Origin: Ignavibacteria bacterium
GTDB taxonomy: Bacteria > Bacteroidota > Ignavibacteria > Kapaibacteriales > UBA961
Assembly (NCBI GenBank): GCA_947491315.1
Contig: CANLII010000001.1
Location: 124,001-188,000 of the forward strand
Reading direction: 5' to 3'
Length of the DNA: 64,000 nucleotides
Both the position numbers and the translations under genes were made by a program. Below are positions 9,382 through 19,705 of this stretch, piece after piece. Position 1 is the stretch's first letter, and every line of letters starts with the position of its first letter. The notes below the pieces were generated by a model. That model did no database searches and had not been told where the DNA came from. It was given only the letters and a program-made list of their open reading frames with translations.

Positions 9382-11369
9382 ATTGGGTTCTTGACTTCAA
9401 TGGAAACAGTTCGGCAATAATAGCGACCTTCCGGTAGGGAATTGTCAAACAATATCCGAGAGGAGCCAATGCCTCTAACAGAAATAATATTCAAGTTATT
9501 CTGCACTGAGCGCGTGAATTTCTCAACTGCTTTTGCTCTTTCCTGGGATAATTCAACATTATATGTAGCTTCACCTAATCTGTCTGTTGAACCTATTATG
9601 TCAATTTTTGATTGTGATCCTATCTCTTTCTTGAGAAACTCGCGCATCATCTTTGCATTCTTATCGGAAAGTGTACTTTCGTCATATTCAAAAACAATCA
9701 GACTCAGTCTGCTGATTTCATAGGTGTTCTGTGTGTTCTTGATTGATTGTTTTGTTCTGCTTGACAACATTTCTCCGGAAGCCAATCTGAATTCTAAAAG
9801 GATATCTACCGAATCTTGCATTCCTGAGATGATATTTCCCAATGATGAGATGATTCCTGAATCCAATGGTATATCAAATTTTGTATCAGGTAATTGAATA
9901 CCACTCTTTACATATAATTGTTTATCGTGATGAAGGATACTTAATTTCCAATCGGTGATCTCTGCTTTTGCATCGGTTTCCAATGCAATGCTGACAGTAT
10001 TTTGTATGGGAATATATTCATTGAATTTGGAGTAAATCACCGGACTCAATATCTCTGGTGAATTTGTTTCAATTTCAATTCTTCTATTTTCGGCATCACC
10101 TTCAATGTATTCCTTATTCGACAAGATTCTTGGAATGTCTCGTGATTGAATGAGAATTCTATCAGATTGTATACCCCAATTGTTTACCAAGATATCCTTT
10201 ATTGATTGGGCTCTTTCTTGCGCTAGAGACTTGCGCTCTTTTAGACTCGATTTTTCCTTTCCATCTGAATTTCCAATCAATGTAATTTTTGAGTCTCGAG
10301 AATTCAACATTCTTTTTGCAATGATGCCCAATAGATTGTTATATGTTTCAAGAGTATTGGATGAAACTTGATCTTCGCGAAAATCCGGACTGACATTTGT
10401 TTTGATTGAATTTGGGACTACTGAACCTGGATCAAAAAAGATATAGGGTAAAATCGGAAAAGTTTGAGTGATGACGGTTTGTTGTAATTCTAATTCAGGT
10501 GCATTGATGTCTGCAAACCGTATTGGGTTCACAATTGCCTGAGCCGGTGGAGGAGGAATTTCCTCTGCAATGATGATTGGTGGTTCCGATTCTATGGGTA
10601 TATTTTTACCTTTTTCATCAAGTGGTCTATATGTCAATCCAAGTTTTATGTCAAATGACTGATACTTCCAATCTTCATTCTTGAGTAAACTCGAAAAAGC
10701 ATGTGTATAGCCAATTTCAGGCATGATTGAAAATGTAGGTGATAAGTGTAGATGATATCCAATGGAAGCATTTGCACCAATAAGTGTATTGGTCTCAGCA
10801 TTTCCTTTATCGATTAGTCTTGTTTTTGTGCCATTTGTAAAGTTCACATATGCAGGTTCGATTATTGTTTGTGTTCTTTCATAAGAGTTTGCGGAAATAC
10901 CAAAGCCAACAGAAGCACCACCGCGAAGAAATAATGGGAATTCGGGAATTGGATATAATGACAAACCGATATCAAAGATCATTCTGTCAAGACTAACCGT
11001 ATATTGATTCTTCATTCTCAGAGAGTCATATGTTCCAGATTGTTGATTATAGACAATATACTCGCACTGTGAAGATTGTAATGCACCTGGATGTTGTGCA
11101 TAATACGCACGACCCGAAAGAGTGAGAAATGAGGGTATGAGTGTCAATTCTCCAAAGATTCCCATTGATAAACCACTGGAATTACCATTTTCGAATTGAC
11201 CGCATGTCAAGGCATTGGGGATGACTGCAATGTTACTTTGATTTGATATAAAACTTTGTCCAACAATGAATCCGAATGCATAAGGAGCATTTGAACCATA
11301 TTGAATAGTCGAATCCTGGGAATGCAGTAAAACGGGGAAGAATAGACAAAGAATGAATAAGCGTATCAT
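9360..11369 (-). CDS. OmpA-family outer-membrane protein with two OmpA-like domains
   Basis: The 669-residue protein begins with a signal peptide ending LLHSQ. The first 250 residues resemble an eight-strand-type outer-membrane barrel. A proline-rich hinge (EEIPPPPAQ) follows, then an OmpA/MotB-like peptidoglycan-binding segment at about residues 340-440 (IGNSDG, ERAQSIKDIL, ENRRIEI). A spacer comes next, then a second OmpA-like segment at about 560-665 (FEYDESTLSD, IDIIGSTDRLG, SQERAKAVEKF). The expected role is to tether the outer membrane to peptidoglycan. It is monocistronic on the minus strand and its end overlaps the Rieske gene. The domain call is firm; the cellular partner is unknown. 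Confidence 0.8.
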   Translation of the reverse strand: MIRLFILCLFFPVLLHSQDSTIQYGSNAPYAFGFIVGQSFISNQSNIAVIPNALTCGQFENGNSSGLSMGIFGELTLIPSFLTLSGRAYYAQHPGALQSSQCEYIVYNQQSGTYDSLRMKNQYTVSLDRMIFDIGLSLYPIPEFPLFLRGGASVGFGISANSYERTQTIIEPAYVNFTNGTKTRLIDKGNAETNTLIGANASIGYHLHLSPTFSIMPEIGYTHAFSSLLKNEDWKYQSFDIKLGLTYRPLDEKGKNIPIESEPPIIIAEEIPPPPAQAIVNPIRFADINAPELELQQTVITQTFPILPYIFFDPGSVVPNSIKTNVSPDFREDQVSSNTLETYNNLLGIIAKRMLNSRDSKITLIGNSDGKEKSSLKERKSLAQERAQSIKDILVNNWGIQSDRILIQSRDIPRILSNKEYIEGDAENRRIEIETNSPEILSPVIYSKFNEYIPIQNTVSIALETDAKAEITDWKLSILHHDKQLYVKSGIQLPDTKFDIPLDSGIISSLGNIISGMQDSVDILLEFRLASGEMLSSRTKQSIKNTQNTYEISRLSLIVFEYDESTLSDKNAKMMREFLKKEIGSQSKIDIIGSTDRLGEATYNVELSQERAKAVEKFTRSVQNNLNIISVRGIGSSRILFDNSLPEGRYYCRTVSIEVKNPIQSLPGK

Positions 11370-11416
11370 TGTAGTTCCATTACATTATACCATTCAAAAT
11401 AGCGAAAGATTTCAGA

Positions 11417-12844
11417 TCATAGTGATTTTAATTCAAGTGTTCCAATACTTTCAACATGGGCTGTTTGAGGAAACATGTCAACGGGAATCATGGAAGTGAC
11501 TTCATATTTCTCTGACAATATTGCAATATCTCTGGCTTGAGTGGAAGGATTACAACTTACATAGACAATGCGTTTTGGAGATATTTCAAGCATATGTCTA
11601 AGCAATGTTTCATGCACTCCGGCACGAGGTGGATCAATGATGATGATATCAGGTTGTTTGAGTGATTTCAATAACTCAATCGCTGAAGCAATATGTAAAT
11701 CATGGGTGAAAAATTCACAATTATGAATATCATTCAGTAATTGATTGTGTTTTGCATTTACAATTGAGGATTCAGAAAGTTCAATGCCAATAACTGAATG
11801 TGCTTTTTTCGCGGCAGGGAATGTGATTGTTCCGGCACCACAATATAGATCCCAAACATGTGCACTCGAATCAATCTGTGCTTGATCAATGATGCGATCT
11901 ACAAATTGATCCAATTGATAGGAATTTGTTTGAAAAAAAGAGAAAGGAGATATCGTGTATTTGATGTCAAGAATAGATTCCGTTATATACAATGGGCCAT
12001 CGGAAAAAACAATTTCACCTTGAGCCATTGGCGACCAAGAGAGATTGATGCAATGTAATGCTGATGTTATAAAAGGGAAGGTGCTTCTGATTGTATGCCA
12101 CCATGTAATAAAGGACTCATCATGCTCAGAATTAGGCTCTTGTGTTATCAGTATAGCCATGATTTCAGAGGAATGTTTTGAAGATCTGATCAGTAGAGAT
12201 CGAAGGAAGCCTTCATGTGATCGTGGATCATAGCCGGAGAGTTCTAATTCATGTGCTTTTGCATGAATGGCACTGAGAAGTACATTGCCATCAGTGCATT
12301 GCAAATGACATTGTTCGATATTCATGATTTTATCAAATCTTCCGGGAACATGTAAACCAAAGGCAAAACCTTTTCTAAATTCTTCATTGCTAGCAATCTG
12401 TTCTTCGGTTAACCATGCTGATGAACCAAATGAAAACTCCATCTTATTACGATAATTGAATTGTCTGGGAGAGGGTAAAGTATCTTCGATTTTGGGAATT
12501 GGAAATTTACCAATGCGAGTACAGACATCTTCAACAATCTGTTTTTTCCAGTGAAGCTGTTGTTCATAGTGAAGATGTTGCCATGAACAACCCCCGCAAT
12601 GCGTGAAATACTCACATCTAGGTTCAATTCGATCAGGTGATGGTTCGATAATCTGCTGAATGATACCTTCTGCAAATTTCTTGCGTTTTTGTCTAATTTC
12701 TGCATGAACAATATCACCAGGTGCACCATACTTCAAAAATCGTACGATCCCTTCCTCATTTCTGGCTACGGAGACGCCTTCATTACCCATACTTTGAATG
12801 GATAATGTTTCATAGACTCTTTCTTGTAGTTTTTTTTTACTCAT
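11417..12844 (-). CDS. rlmD: 23S rRNA (uracil-5-)-methyltransferase, RlmD/RumA family
   Basis: The product uses S-adenosylmethionine to methylate C5 of uracil in rRNA. The 475-residue protein opens with a TRAM RNA-binding domain (to about residue 70). An iron-sulfur cluster segment follows (CEYFTHCGGCSWQH, with a fourth Cys after it). The C-terminal Rossmann methyltransferase contains DLYCGAGTITFPAA, the DPPRAGVH motif and the catalytic-cysteine motif VSCNPSTQARD. Its ATG overlaps the upstream YfhO-like gene stop as ATGA. RlmD and RlmC-like or tRNA-directed members share this architecture, so the exact uridine is inferred. Confidence 0.88.
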   Translation of the reverse strand: MSKKKLQERVYETLSIQSMGNEGVSVARNEEGIVRFLKYGAPGDIVHAEIRQKRKKFAEGIIQQIIEPSPDRIEPRCEYFTHCGGCSWQHLHYEQQLHWKKQIVEDVCTRIGKFPIPKIEDTLPSPRQFNYRNKMEFSFGSSAWLTEEQIASNEEFRKGFAFGLHVPGRFDKIMNIEQCHLQCTDGNVLLSAIHAKAHELELSGYDPRSHEGFLRSLLIRSSKHSSEIMAILITQEPNSEHDESFITWWHTIRSTFPFITSALHCINLSWSPMAQGEIVFSDGPLYITESILDIKYTISPFSFFQTNSYQLDQFVDRIIDQAQIDSSAHVWDLYCGAGTITFPAAKKAHSVIGIELSESSIVNAKHNQLLNDIHNCEFFTHDLHIASAIELLKSLKQPDIIIIDPPRAGVHETLLRHMLEISPKRIVYVSCNPSTQARDIAILSEKYEVTSMIPVDMFPQTAHVESIGTLELKSL

Positions 12845-15372
12845 GATGAGTGCTTCTCATCATTTGTTTCAATATTTTTCTTTTTTCTTGTTTGTAAAAA
12901 GAAAGCAAGGAGTAAACTTAAAGTAGTAGCAATATTCACACTCAAACTTATTGTCTTTCCGATATCAAAAATATCACTGTGATAGGTAAACTCAACAGTA
13001 TGTCTTCCGGGAGGTACAATTACACCACGAAGTGCATAATTCGTTTTATAAATGAGAGCGTCATTGCCATCAATGGTGCATTTCCAACCGATAGGTAGAT
13101 ATACTTCACTCACATGCAGGAAATTATGTCCGGGATTGTCGGTTGTAAATGTGACTTTATGATTTTCAAATCCTGTGAGAGCCGCTTTTGCATTTGGTCC
13201 TGCGGGCTCAATATTTCTTGGTAAAATTTCTTCTACATAGGCAACTGATCGAGGATTGAAATCTCCATCGCGCAAATGATGAAGAATAGAGAGTGGAGAA
13301 TCTTTCTTGACAGAATCCACAAAGAATGCTCTTGGGAGAACTGTTGGATTTTCATAAACCAATGTTGGAACTCCTCCTTGCTCAGTCTGCATCACTCCTT
13401 CAAAGACAGGCTTTATACCTTGAAATAATTGCTGGGGCGCAGACATGTATTTAACGTTCAGGAGATTAAGGAGGAATATATTGGTGATATAATTTCCACC
13501 ACCACCACCTGCCACATCAAGTAGATCTTGATAGACTCTCATCTTTGCTGAATGATATCCATGTACATTCTGCAATTCAAAATAAGCTGGGATATTAGTT
13601 TTCCCCATGCTCATGTACACAAGATCTGCGATACGAAATACAGACTTATCATTTTTCATAAATGATATGAATTCCGGTTGAGCAAATTCCGATTTGATGA
13701 TATCACCTTTCTCAACTTCCATTGGTCTATAGGCAACTCTCCATAAATCAATGAAAAGATAGGCAACAATTGCAATGTAAAACATACCTTTTGAAAGAGT
13801 GCCTCTGACATATAGAATTGACAATATCATCACGGCGAGACCTATAAACGAGGTAATCAGCCAATCGGCTTTCATTTGTTCATAGAGAAATTCAAACAAT
13901 TGTTCTGGTACTTTACCAGCCGCTTGAACATCGGCGATATAACCGGACTCCGAAATTAGAAATCCAGAAATGAGAAGTAATCCCATCGCTCCGGTCATTC
14001 CAAGCATTATATTCTTACTTGTTTCCCAACCTGAATTACGCCATTCATTCAATGCGGAAAGTCCATAACCAAAAAGAATAGGGACGGCAAATTGCATCAC
14101 GCATAATGCCATCATGGGTGCTCGAAAATTATTGAAACCGGGAAGATTATAATAGAATAAATCAAAAACAAGGGAGAAATTTTTACCAAAAGAAAGGAAG
14201 AGTGAGAGAAGAGCCAATACAATCAAATAATGAATAAATATCTCTTTTCTATGAGCTATGATTCCGATGATAGCCAGTGCCAATACTCCGATTCCCATAT
14301 AATTTGCGGCATCAGTGAATGGCATTTGTCCCCAATATGGTTGAATTATTTGTCCATCTGTAGAACCTTTCGGTTTGAATTCTAATTTTCCAAAACCAAA
14401 ATAATTTGGAATGAGGAAAGTGAGAGTTTCTTCAGGACTGAATGACCAATTGGTTGCATATTCATAATCAAAACCACCCGTATTGTCCTGCTTTTTACCT
14501 TCTACCTGTTCTATCGGGGCTGATCCTCGAGTGGAATAAGACTTATACTCCAAAACACTCAAATATCTGTCTGCTGACATTCCAAAGGCCAAAATGCCTG
14601 CCACAATCAATGCCATGGAAGAACGCGCCACACCAAGTAATGATTCTTTCTTGATGATACTTGAGATGCCAGTTGCAATGAGATATAATGCAAATGTGAT
14701 GACACCATAATATGCCATTTGAACATGGGTTGATTCAACCAATACATGAACGGCAATGATGAGAGCTGATGCATGAAATAATGACCAACCGGATCGAAGT
14801 CTTTCAAGAAAAAGAAGAATAAATGGAAACATCGCCAATGCAATTGGCTTGGTATTGTGACCAATCATGATCCAAGTAATGATGAACGTCGAGAATACGG
14901 CCGCAAATCCAACGGCAAATGAGATAAAACGTTCTTTGCCTTTGGAACGCATCAATACATACATCCCGATTGCATAGATCATATAATGAAATGCAATCCT
15001 TGCAGCATCATTATTGAATATTCCGCCAAAGAGTTTTGCCGTTCCAAAATACATCGTGGCCAAGAAATCCCAAGATCTTTCACCCGTGGTCAATAATGCC
15101 GCATAACTCGGCAGACCACTGAAAATGTAGGGGAGCCATTGTGGGAATTCACCTTGTTCTTTGGCTTTATTGAGAAAAGTCTCGAAACTTGCCGAAGCAA
15201 TATTATCGGAAGCATTGAAATTACCACCTGTAAACAATGCAGGACTCAAGAAAAGAATCACAGCAATGATGAGCGCTGCGATATATGCTCCATCTCGATA
15301 TTTTTCGGGGATAAACAACAAAGATCCGGTTTCTGAAGCACGATGCGATTGCTTTCCTTTTGCTTTAGACAT
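12841..15372 (-). CDS. YfhO-family polytopic membrane protein
   Basis: The 843-residue protein has a short basic N-terminus, about a dozen hydrophobic segments between residues 30 and 560, and a large soluble C-terminal part with a final membrane segment before a basic tail. The pattern PGFNNFRAPM and the C-terminal stretch YLPIGWKCTIDGNDALIYKTNYALRG are typical of YfhO-like (GT-C fold) proteins. Bacillus YfhO helps glycosylate lipoteichoic acid. In Bacteroidota the substrate is unknown, and a role in cell-surface glycosylation is an inference. It is coupled to rlmD by an ATGA overlap. Confidence 0.83.
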   Translation of the reverse strand: MSKAKGKQSHRASETGSLLFIPEKYRDGAYIAALIIAVILFLSPALFTGGNFNASDNIASASFETFLNKAKEQGEFPQWLPYIFSGLPSYAALLTTGERSWDFLATMYFGTAKLFGGIFNNDAARIAFHYMIYAIGMYVLMRSKGKERFISFAVGFAAVFSTFIITWIMIGHNTKPIALAMFPFILLFLERLRSGWSLFHASALIIAVHVLVESTHVQMAYYGVITFALYLIATGISSIIKKESLLGVARSSMALIVAGILAFGMSADRYLSVLEYKSYSTRGSAPIEQVEGKKQDNTGGFDYEYATNWSFSPEETLTFLIPNYFGFGKLEFKPKGSTDGQIIQPYWGQMPFTDAANYMGIGVLALAIIGIIAHRKEIFIHYLIVLALLSLFLSFGKNFSLVFDLFYYNLPGFNNFRAPMMALCVMQFAVPILFGYGLSALNEWRNSGWETSKNIMLGMTGAMGLLLISGFLISESGYIADVQAAGKVPEQLFEFLYEQMKADWLITSFIGLAVMILSILYVRGTLSKGMFYIAIVAYLFIDLWRVAYRPMEVEKGDIIKSEFAQPEFISFMKNDKSVFRIADLVYMSMGKTNIPAYFELQNVHGYHSAKMRVYQDLLDVAGGGGGNYITNIFLLNLLNVKYMSAPQQLFQGIKPVFEGVMQTEQGGVPTLVYENPTVLPRAFFVDSVKKDSPLSILHHLRDGDFNPRSVAYVEEILPRNIEPAGPNAKAALTGFENHKVTFTTDNPGHNFLHVSEVYLPIGWKCTIDGNDALIYKTNYALRGVIVPPGRHTVEFTYHSDIFDIGKTISLSVNIATTLSLLLAFFLQTRKKKNIETNDEKHSS

Positions 15373-15388
15373 ATTCTTGGCTCTCCAT

Positions 15389-15430
15389 CAAAAAAAAATA
15401 ATACCGATTGCCCTGAAAGACAATCGGTAT
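15389..15430 (-). terminator. Rho-independent terminator downstream of mdh
   Basis: A 10-bp inverted repeat (ataccgattg / caatcggtat) at 15401-15430 is followed on the minus strand by a tract of about ten T with one interruption. It lies 19 bases beyond the mdh stop and separates mdh from the YfhO-like gene. Confidence 0.88.
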
Positions 15431-15448
15431 GAATATTCAATTGTTCGA

Positions 15449-16390
<942 letters not shown>

Positions 16391-16412
16391 CTAGTGGTAA
16401 GAACAGTGAAAA

Positions 16413-17771
16413 TTATGATAAAAATACTTGTGCTATTTGTTGCTTACCCAAATGATCAGCAAAATCTTTCTCGACATCTTCTTTTTCCAAATGCTGAATT
16501 GAATGAGCAATTCTTAAACTATTGATTGTATCGGCTTCTTTTCCAATAAAAGCCATAACTTTTGCATGTTGATAGAACAAATCTGCATTCATAGGGAAGC
16601 GAATGATAAATGGTTCAATCAAGTCATGTGCTTCTTTGAATCTCTTCATTTCTAGCAATGTATGAATGCAATCAATGGCACAATCGACGGAATCAGGTGA
16701 AAGTTTCAATGCCTGTTTATAACAAATGAGACTTTCTTCCATTTTTTGAATATTGAATAGAGCATCTCCTTTTGCTTGCCAAACTTCAGGATAAGAAGGA
16801 TAGAGAGATAGTGCTATATCATAATCTGCAATAGCCGAACCATATTCTTCCAAAGCATCATGACAAGAACCTCTTCCATAATAAGATTCATAATGCCTGG
16901 AATCATGAATAATAGCCATAGAAAAAGCTTCAATTGCTTCTCTAAATGCACCGGTCTCTTCCAAAGTACTACCAAGATTATGCCATCCGGCAACATCATT
17001 AGATTCATGAATCAATGCTTGCTTATAGGATTCAATTGCCTCAAGTAAACGACCAAGAGACCCTAAAGCATTACCACGATTATACCAAGCTCCAGAAAAA
17101 TCATCTTTTATGGCAATTGAAAAGTCATAACAAGAAATTGCATCATTGAATTGTTCTAAATGACATAATACTACTGCTTTGTTGAACCATATGATTGGAT
17201 CATAGGGTTCTAAATCAAGATATTTGTCATACCAAATAATGGCTTGAGTATATTCTTCAAGGCAATCATGACAATAACCCAAATCAGATAATGCATGTTT
17301 GCTGAATTCTTCGCTATGTTCAAGAAAAGAGAAAACCTTTATCGCTTCTTTGTATAATCCTTGTTTCTCATAATATTGACCCAAGGCATACAGTATTTCA
17401 TCATTTCCGGGATGAGTTTCAAGTAACTCATGATAATGAGCAAGAACCTCATCTTTCGTTAGAGAATGCTCTTGAAGCATAGTATGAGTGATTTGTATTC
17501 CAACATCATTCGGATTTAGTGCCATTGCTTTTGTTATGGAAATGAATGCATTCCCTTTGTCACCAGCATGTACCTGTGCGAGACTTCGTAAATGCCATGC
17601 ATCAGATGAAAATGGTTCCCTCTCGATTAGTGCATCTGAGATGCGAAGAGCATCTATATCTAATCTCTCTTCGATGCAATGATGAATAAGCGCTTCCATT
17701 ACTTCTATGGCTGGTAATGCTCCTTTTCCCGTATTGAGCACATATAGGCAAGAGCGCAAAGTCTCAGACAT
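16413..17771 (-). CDS. Tetratricopeptide-repeat protein
   Basis: About 452 residues from the ATG at 17771, made of roughly twelve TPR units with the usual A-x-x-x-Y/F/W pattern (YDKYLDLEPYDPIIWFNKA and AWYNRGNALGSLGRLLEA are good examples). No enzymatic domain, signal peptide or membrane segment is visible, so it is probably a cytoplasmic scaffold. The reading frame stays open up to a TTG at 17891, but that extension lies partly inside the 21-bp att repeat of the neighbouring element and lacks TPR character. I therefore prefer the ATG at 17771. No partner can be named. Confidence 0.75.
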   Translation of the reverse strand: MSETLRSCLYVLNTGKGALPAIEVMEALIHHCIEERLDIDALRISDALIEREPFSSDAWHLRSLAQVHAGDKGNAFISITKAMALNPNDVGIQITHTMLQEHSLTKDEVLAHYHELLETHPGNDEILYALGQYYEKQGLYKEAIKVFSFLEHSEEFSKHALSDLGYCHDCLEEYTQAIIWYDKYLDLEPYDPIIWFNKAVVLCHLEQFNDAISCYDFSIAIKDDFSGAWYNRGNALGSLGRLLEAIESYKQALIHESNDVAGWHNLGSTLEETGAFREAIEAFSMAIIHDSRHYESYYGRGSCHDALEEYGSAIADYDIALSLYPSYPEVWQAKGDALFNIQKMEESLICYKQALKLSPDSVDCAIDCIHTLLEMKRFKEAHDLIEPFIIRFPMNADLFYQHAKVMAFIGKEADTINSLRIAHSIQHLEKEDVEKDFADHLGKQQIAQVFLS

Positions 17772-17880
17772 AAACTGGGACTGTCGCTTCTTTGAATAGC
17801 CATCATCTCCACGAGGAAACATAAGCGCATGCACTTGAAAAATGAATCGGTTGGATAGTGCAATGATACGAGAACTATGG

Positions 17881-17901
17881 CATTTTACCAAGAAAAATGG
17901 C
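17881..17901. repeat. Left attachment site (attL), 21-bp direct repeat
   Basis: This 21-bp sequence begins cattttacc and ends aaaatggc. It recurs perfectly and in the same orientation at 23394-23414, and it marks the left boundary of the integrated element. Confidence 0.85.
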
Positions 17902-18074
17902 TATACCGTTGTAAGTCCTTATATTGCAATAAGTTAGTAAATTACAATATTGTAAAAGTACAAGAGGTATACAAGTAATAGATAGTATACCCCTTTGCAC
18001 CTACAAAATTACAAAATTTAGTCCTGTACTTCACCTGCTAAAGTTAGGTGTTTTCCGTTGTAGATCAGTTGTTA
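17902..18074. other. Left-end noncoding region of the element, possible integrase arm sites
   Basis: This AT-rich stretch holds ggtatacaagtaa at 17966-17978 and a second gtatac at 17985-17990. A near copy, ggtatacaaataaa, lies at the right end at 23260-23273. Shared motifs near both ends are what integrase arm-type binding sites would look like, but this is inference. Confidence 0.35.
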
Positions 18075-18398
18075 TTATTGAATGTCTCCTTTGTCTATAA
18101 CCTCTAATCTTTCGGCTTTACGAATATCTATGAAGTTACTTAGGTTTTGAGCAATTTCCATATGGTGCCAAGCACCCGATCTAATAACACTATCGATATA
18201 ACCGTGAATAGCAAACTTGTAATCTATACTCAAGACTTTAATCGCATCGATACCGTATAGCTCGCGATCTCGAAAACAAGGGTATTTTGCTTTGAATATA
18301 GTCTTGCAATCGTATATGTCGACAATAGTAAGCTCGTTAGTTTCTTGAATTTTCATAATTAATTCCCTCGGTAGTTCAATTGTTGGTAAAGGATCCAT
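18075..18398 (-). CDS. Hypothetical protein of the integrative element
   Basis: A 107-residue protein that I do not recognise. It has no signal peptide or membrane segment, several charged patches, and a short aromatic/hydrophobic core (YKFAIHGYIDSVIRSGAWHHME). It starts directly after the stop of the primase C-terminal fragment, so it is probably the last gene of the minus-strand operon HTH-primase-unknown. Small genes in this position in satellite-like elements are often accessory, but no function is claimed. Confidence 0.5.
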   Translation of the reverse strand: MDPLPTIELPRELIMKIQETNELTIVDIYDCKTIFKAKYPCFRDRELYGIDAIKVLSIDYKFAIHGYIDSVIRSGAWHHMEIAQNLSNFIDIRKAERLEVIDKGDIQ

Positions 18399-18870
18399 TT
18401 AATTGTCTCCTTCAAAAAATTCAAATCTTTGTAAAATAGCTTCACTTTCTTCACTTTCTTCACAGTCAGCTTCAGAGTGTGAATGATGTGAATGAAGTGA
18501 GGCCGGTATAGAATCCTTTATTTTTTCTATGTATACTATCATTCCATCTCTTTTCTTTTCTATCAAGTACCCTTGCTTTTTCAACCTATCAGAAAAGGTA
18601 CGCTTTGAACATGTACGGTACATGCTTTCAATACAATACTCTTTGTACCAATCAAATAAGGTCTTAAATGGTAAAAACAAGTTAAGCTTTGAAGGTTGAT
18701 ACATGGTTTCATGTAAAAACATTCTTACTGTATCGCTTTCAAGTTGATATTGCTTAACAGCATTTTCTGCAGCATCGCATTTTGTAAAGTTTCCTCTCTC
18801 TAGGAGATCAAGAAGGGCTTTTACTATCAAGTTAAGTATACCAGAAAGCTCGCTTTCAGAGATCTTAATA
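18399..18870 (-). pseudogene. C-terminal fragment of a P4/D5-type primase-helicase
   Basis: Read on the minus strand, this frame gives ELSGILNLIVKALLDLLERG, the conserved segment (E-x-x-GILN) that opens the C-terminal part of phage/plasmid P4-family primases. ENAVKQYQLESDTVRMFL and the winged-helix-like region (PFKTLFDWYKEYC, SKRTFSDRLKKQGY) follow. The frame has no good start: the open frame begins at TTG 18830, inside the conserved motif. The helicase core that should precede it is missing, so the gene is a remnant of the same gene as 18827-19165. The C-terminus is followed by a low-complexity Ser/His/Glu tail. Confidence 0.68.
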
Positions 18871-19165
18871 TGAAGCTCTTTAGTAGGTCAGGGGGTACTT
18901 CAGACCAATAGAAACCGTTGTATAGATATACATTCCCATTGTTTATACATAGGTTCCAATTATTGACTTTAGCAAGCTTCAGTATTTCATCAATGGATAT
19001 GACAAGTGCTTGACTATTTTTAAGCTTAAAATCTTGATCTCCTTTAGGGTTTGCAATAGCTAGGAAATCAACCGGCTTGACTTGAGAAAGTAGCCCCTTA
19101 AGAATATTATTTGTACTTTTGTATTGACTAGATACAGAAATTTGGGGGTTGTTTATGGTACTCAT
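18827..19165 (-). pseudogene. N-terminal fragment of a P4/D5-type primase-helicase
   Basis: The ATG at 19165 overlaps the excisionase-like gene stop as ATGA. The 112-residue product contains LAKVNNWNLCINNGNVYLYN followed by GFYW. This is the N-terminal signature of D5/P4 primases (alternating strands ending Y-N-G-x-Y-W). The frame then ends after about 25 further residues, at a TGA that overlaps the TTG of the C-terminal fragment. About 250 residues of helicase with Walker motifs are absent. This points to an internal deletion plus frame change, with the junction near 18860-18890. A protein could still be made, but not a working primase. Confidence 0.65.
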
Positions 19166-19515
19166 TGCAGCCCCCTCTTTTCCATCGCTTCGCTTTGCAC
19201 CTCTGCATAGGTTTTCTTCTTTCCTAGCTTCAACCATTGATCAATTTCAGACTTCAGAAAGCGAAGCCTCTTACCGCTTTTGTGTACCGGTACTTTCCTA
19301 GTATGTACCCATTGATAAACGGTGTGCTTAGTAGGTTTGTCAGGGTGGTAAATACAAAGCTCTGTTAAGCTTAACCATTGATCAGCATTGATATGCTGCA
19401 GGTCTGTAGGTCTTTCCATCAAAAGAGCTTTAACCTCTTTGACTTCTTGAGTGAGAAATGAGATAGCTATAGGTAGCTTCTCGAGTGTGAGAAATTCTGC
19501 ATTGGTATTTTCCAT
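19162..19515 (-). CDS. Excisionase-family helix-turn-helix DNA-binding protein
   Basis: A 117-residue protein with a C-terminal MerR-like/HTH_17 domain: WLSLTELCIYHPDKPTKHTVYQWVHTRKVPVHKSGKRLRF, then LKSEIDQWL. This matches small excisionases and AlpA-like regulators that bend DNA at att sites or activate integrase and primase genes. It is first in the minus-strand group of the element and is coupled to the primase remnant by ATGA. A 9-bp inverted repeat lies about 65 bases upstream and could be its operator. The HTH call is firm; an excision role is inferred from context. Confidence 0.78.
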   Translation of the reverse strand: MENTNAEFLTLEKLPIAISFLTQEVKEVKALLMERPTDLQHINADQWLSLTELCIYHPDKPTKHTVYQWVHTRKVPVHKSGKRLRFLKSEIDQWLKLGKKKTYAEVQSEAMEKRGLQ

Positions 19516-19580
19516 TGCATCCTCTTGTATGGTATAAGTAAATAAAAATTACACAGCAATATTAAGTACATACCAAAGAG

Positions 19581-19612
19581 ACTTAGAAAATATATTTTAT
19601 TTATTTCTAAGT
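19581..19612. promoter_or_regulatory. Inverted repeat upstream of the excisionase-like gene
   Basis: Perfect 9-bp arms (acttagaaa and tttctaagt) are separated by 14 AT-rich bases. The repeat lies in the divergent control region between the HTH gene (minus) and the first FISUMP gene (plus). It could be an operator or a cruciform; there is no adjacent T-run in a sensible place for a terminator. Confidence 0.4.
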
Positions 19613-19705
19613 ATATGCAAAGAAAGGACTTGTAAAGGCAAATGTGGAAAATGGTGCAAAGTTGATTTTTAAAAAAGAATTATGAATAAAAAAAAAGGGT
19701 CAAAA

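Noticed and set aside
17772-17891. TTG start at 17891 for the TPR gene
   Set aside because: The extension runs through the att repeat and has no TPR character or ribosome site. The ATG at 17771 fits better.
18827-18833. Programmed frameshift joining the primase halves
   Set aside because: The TTGA overlap looks like a coupling signal, but the central helicase region is missing, so a frameshift would not yield a working primase. A deletion explains it better.
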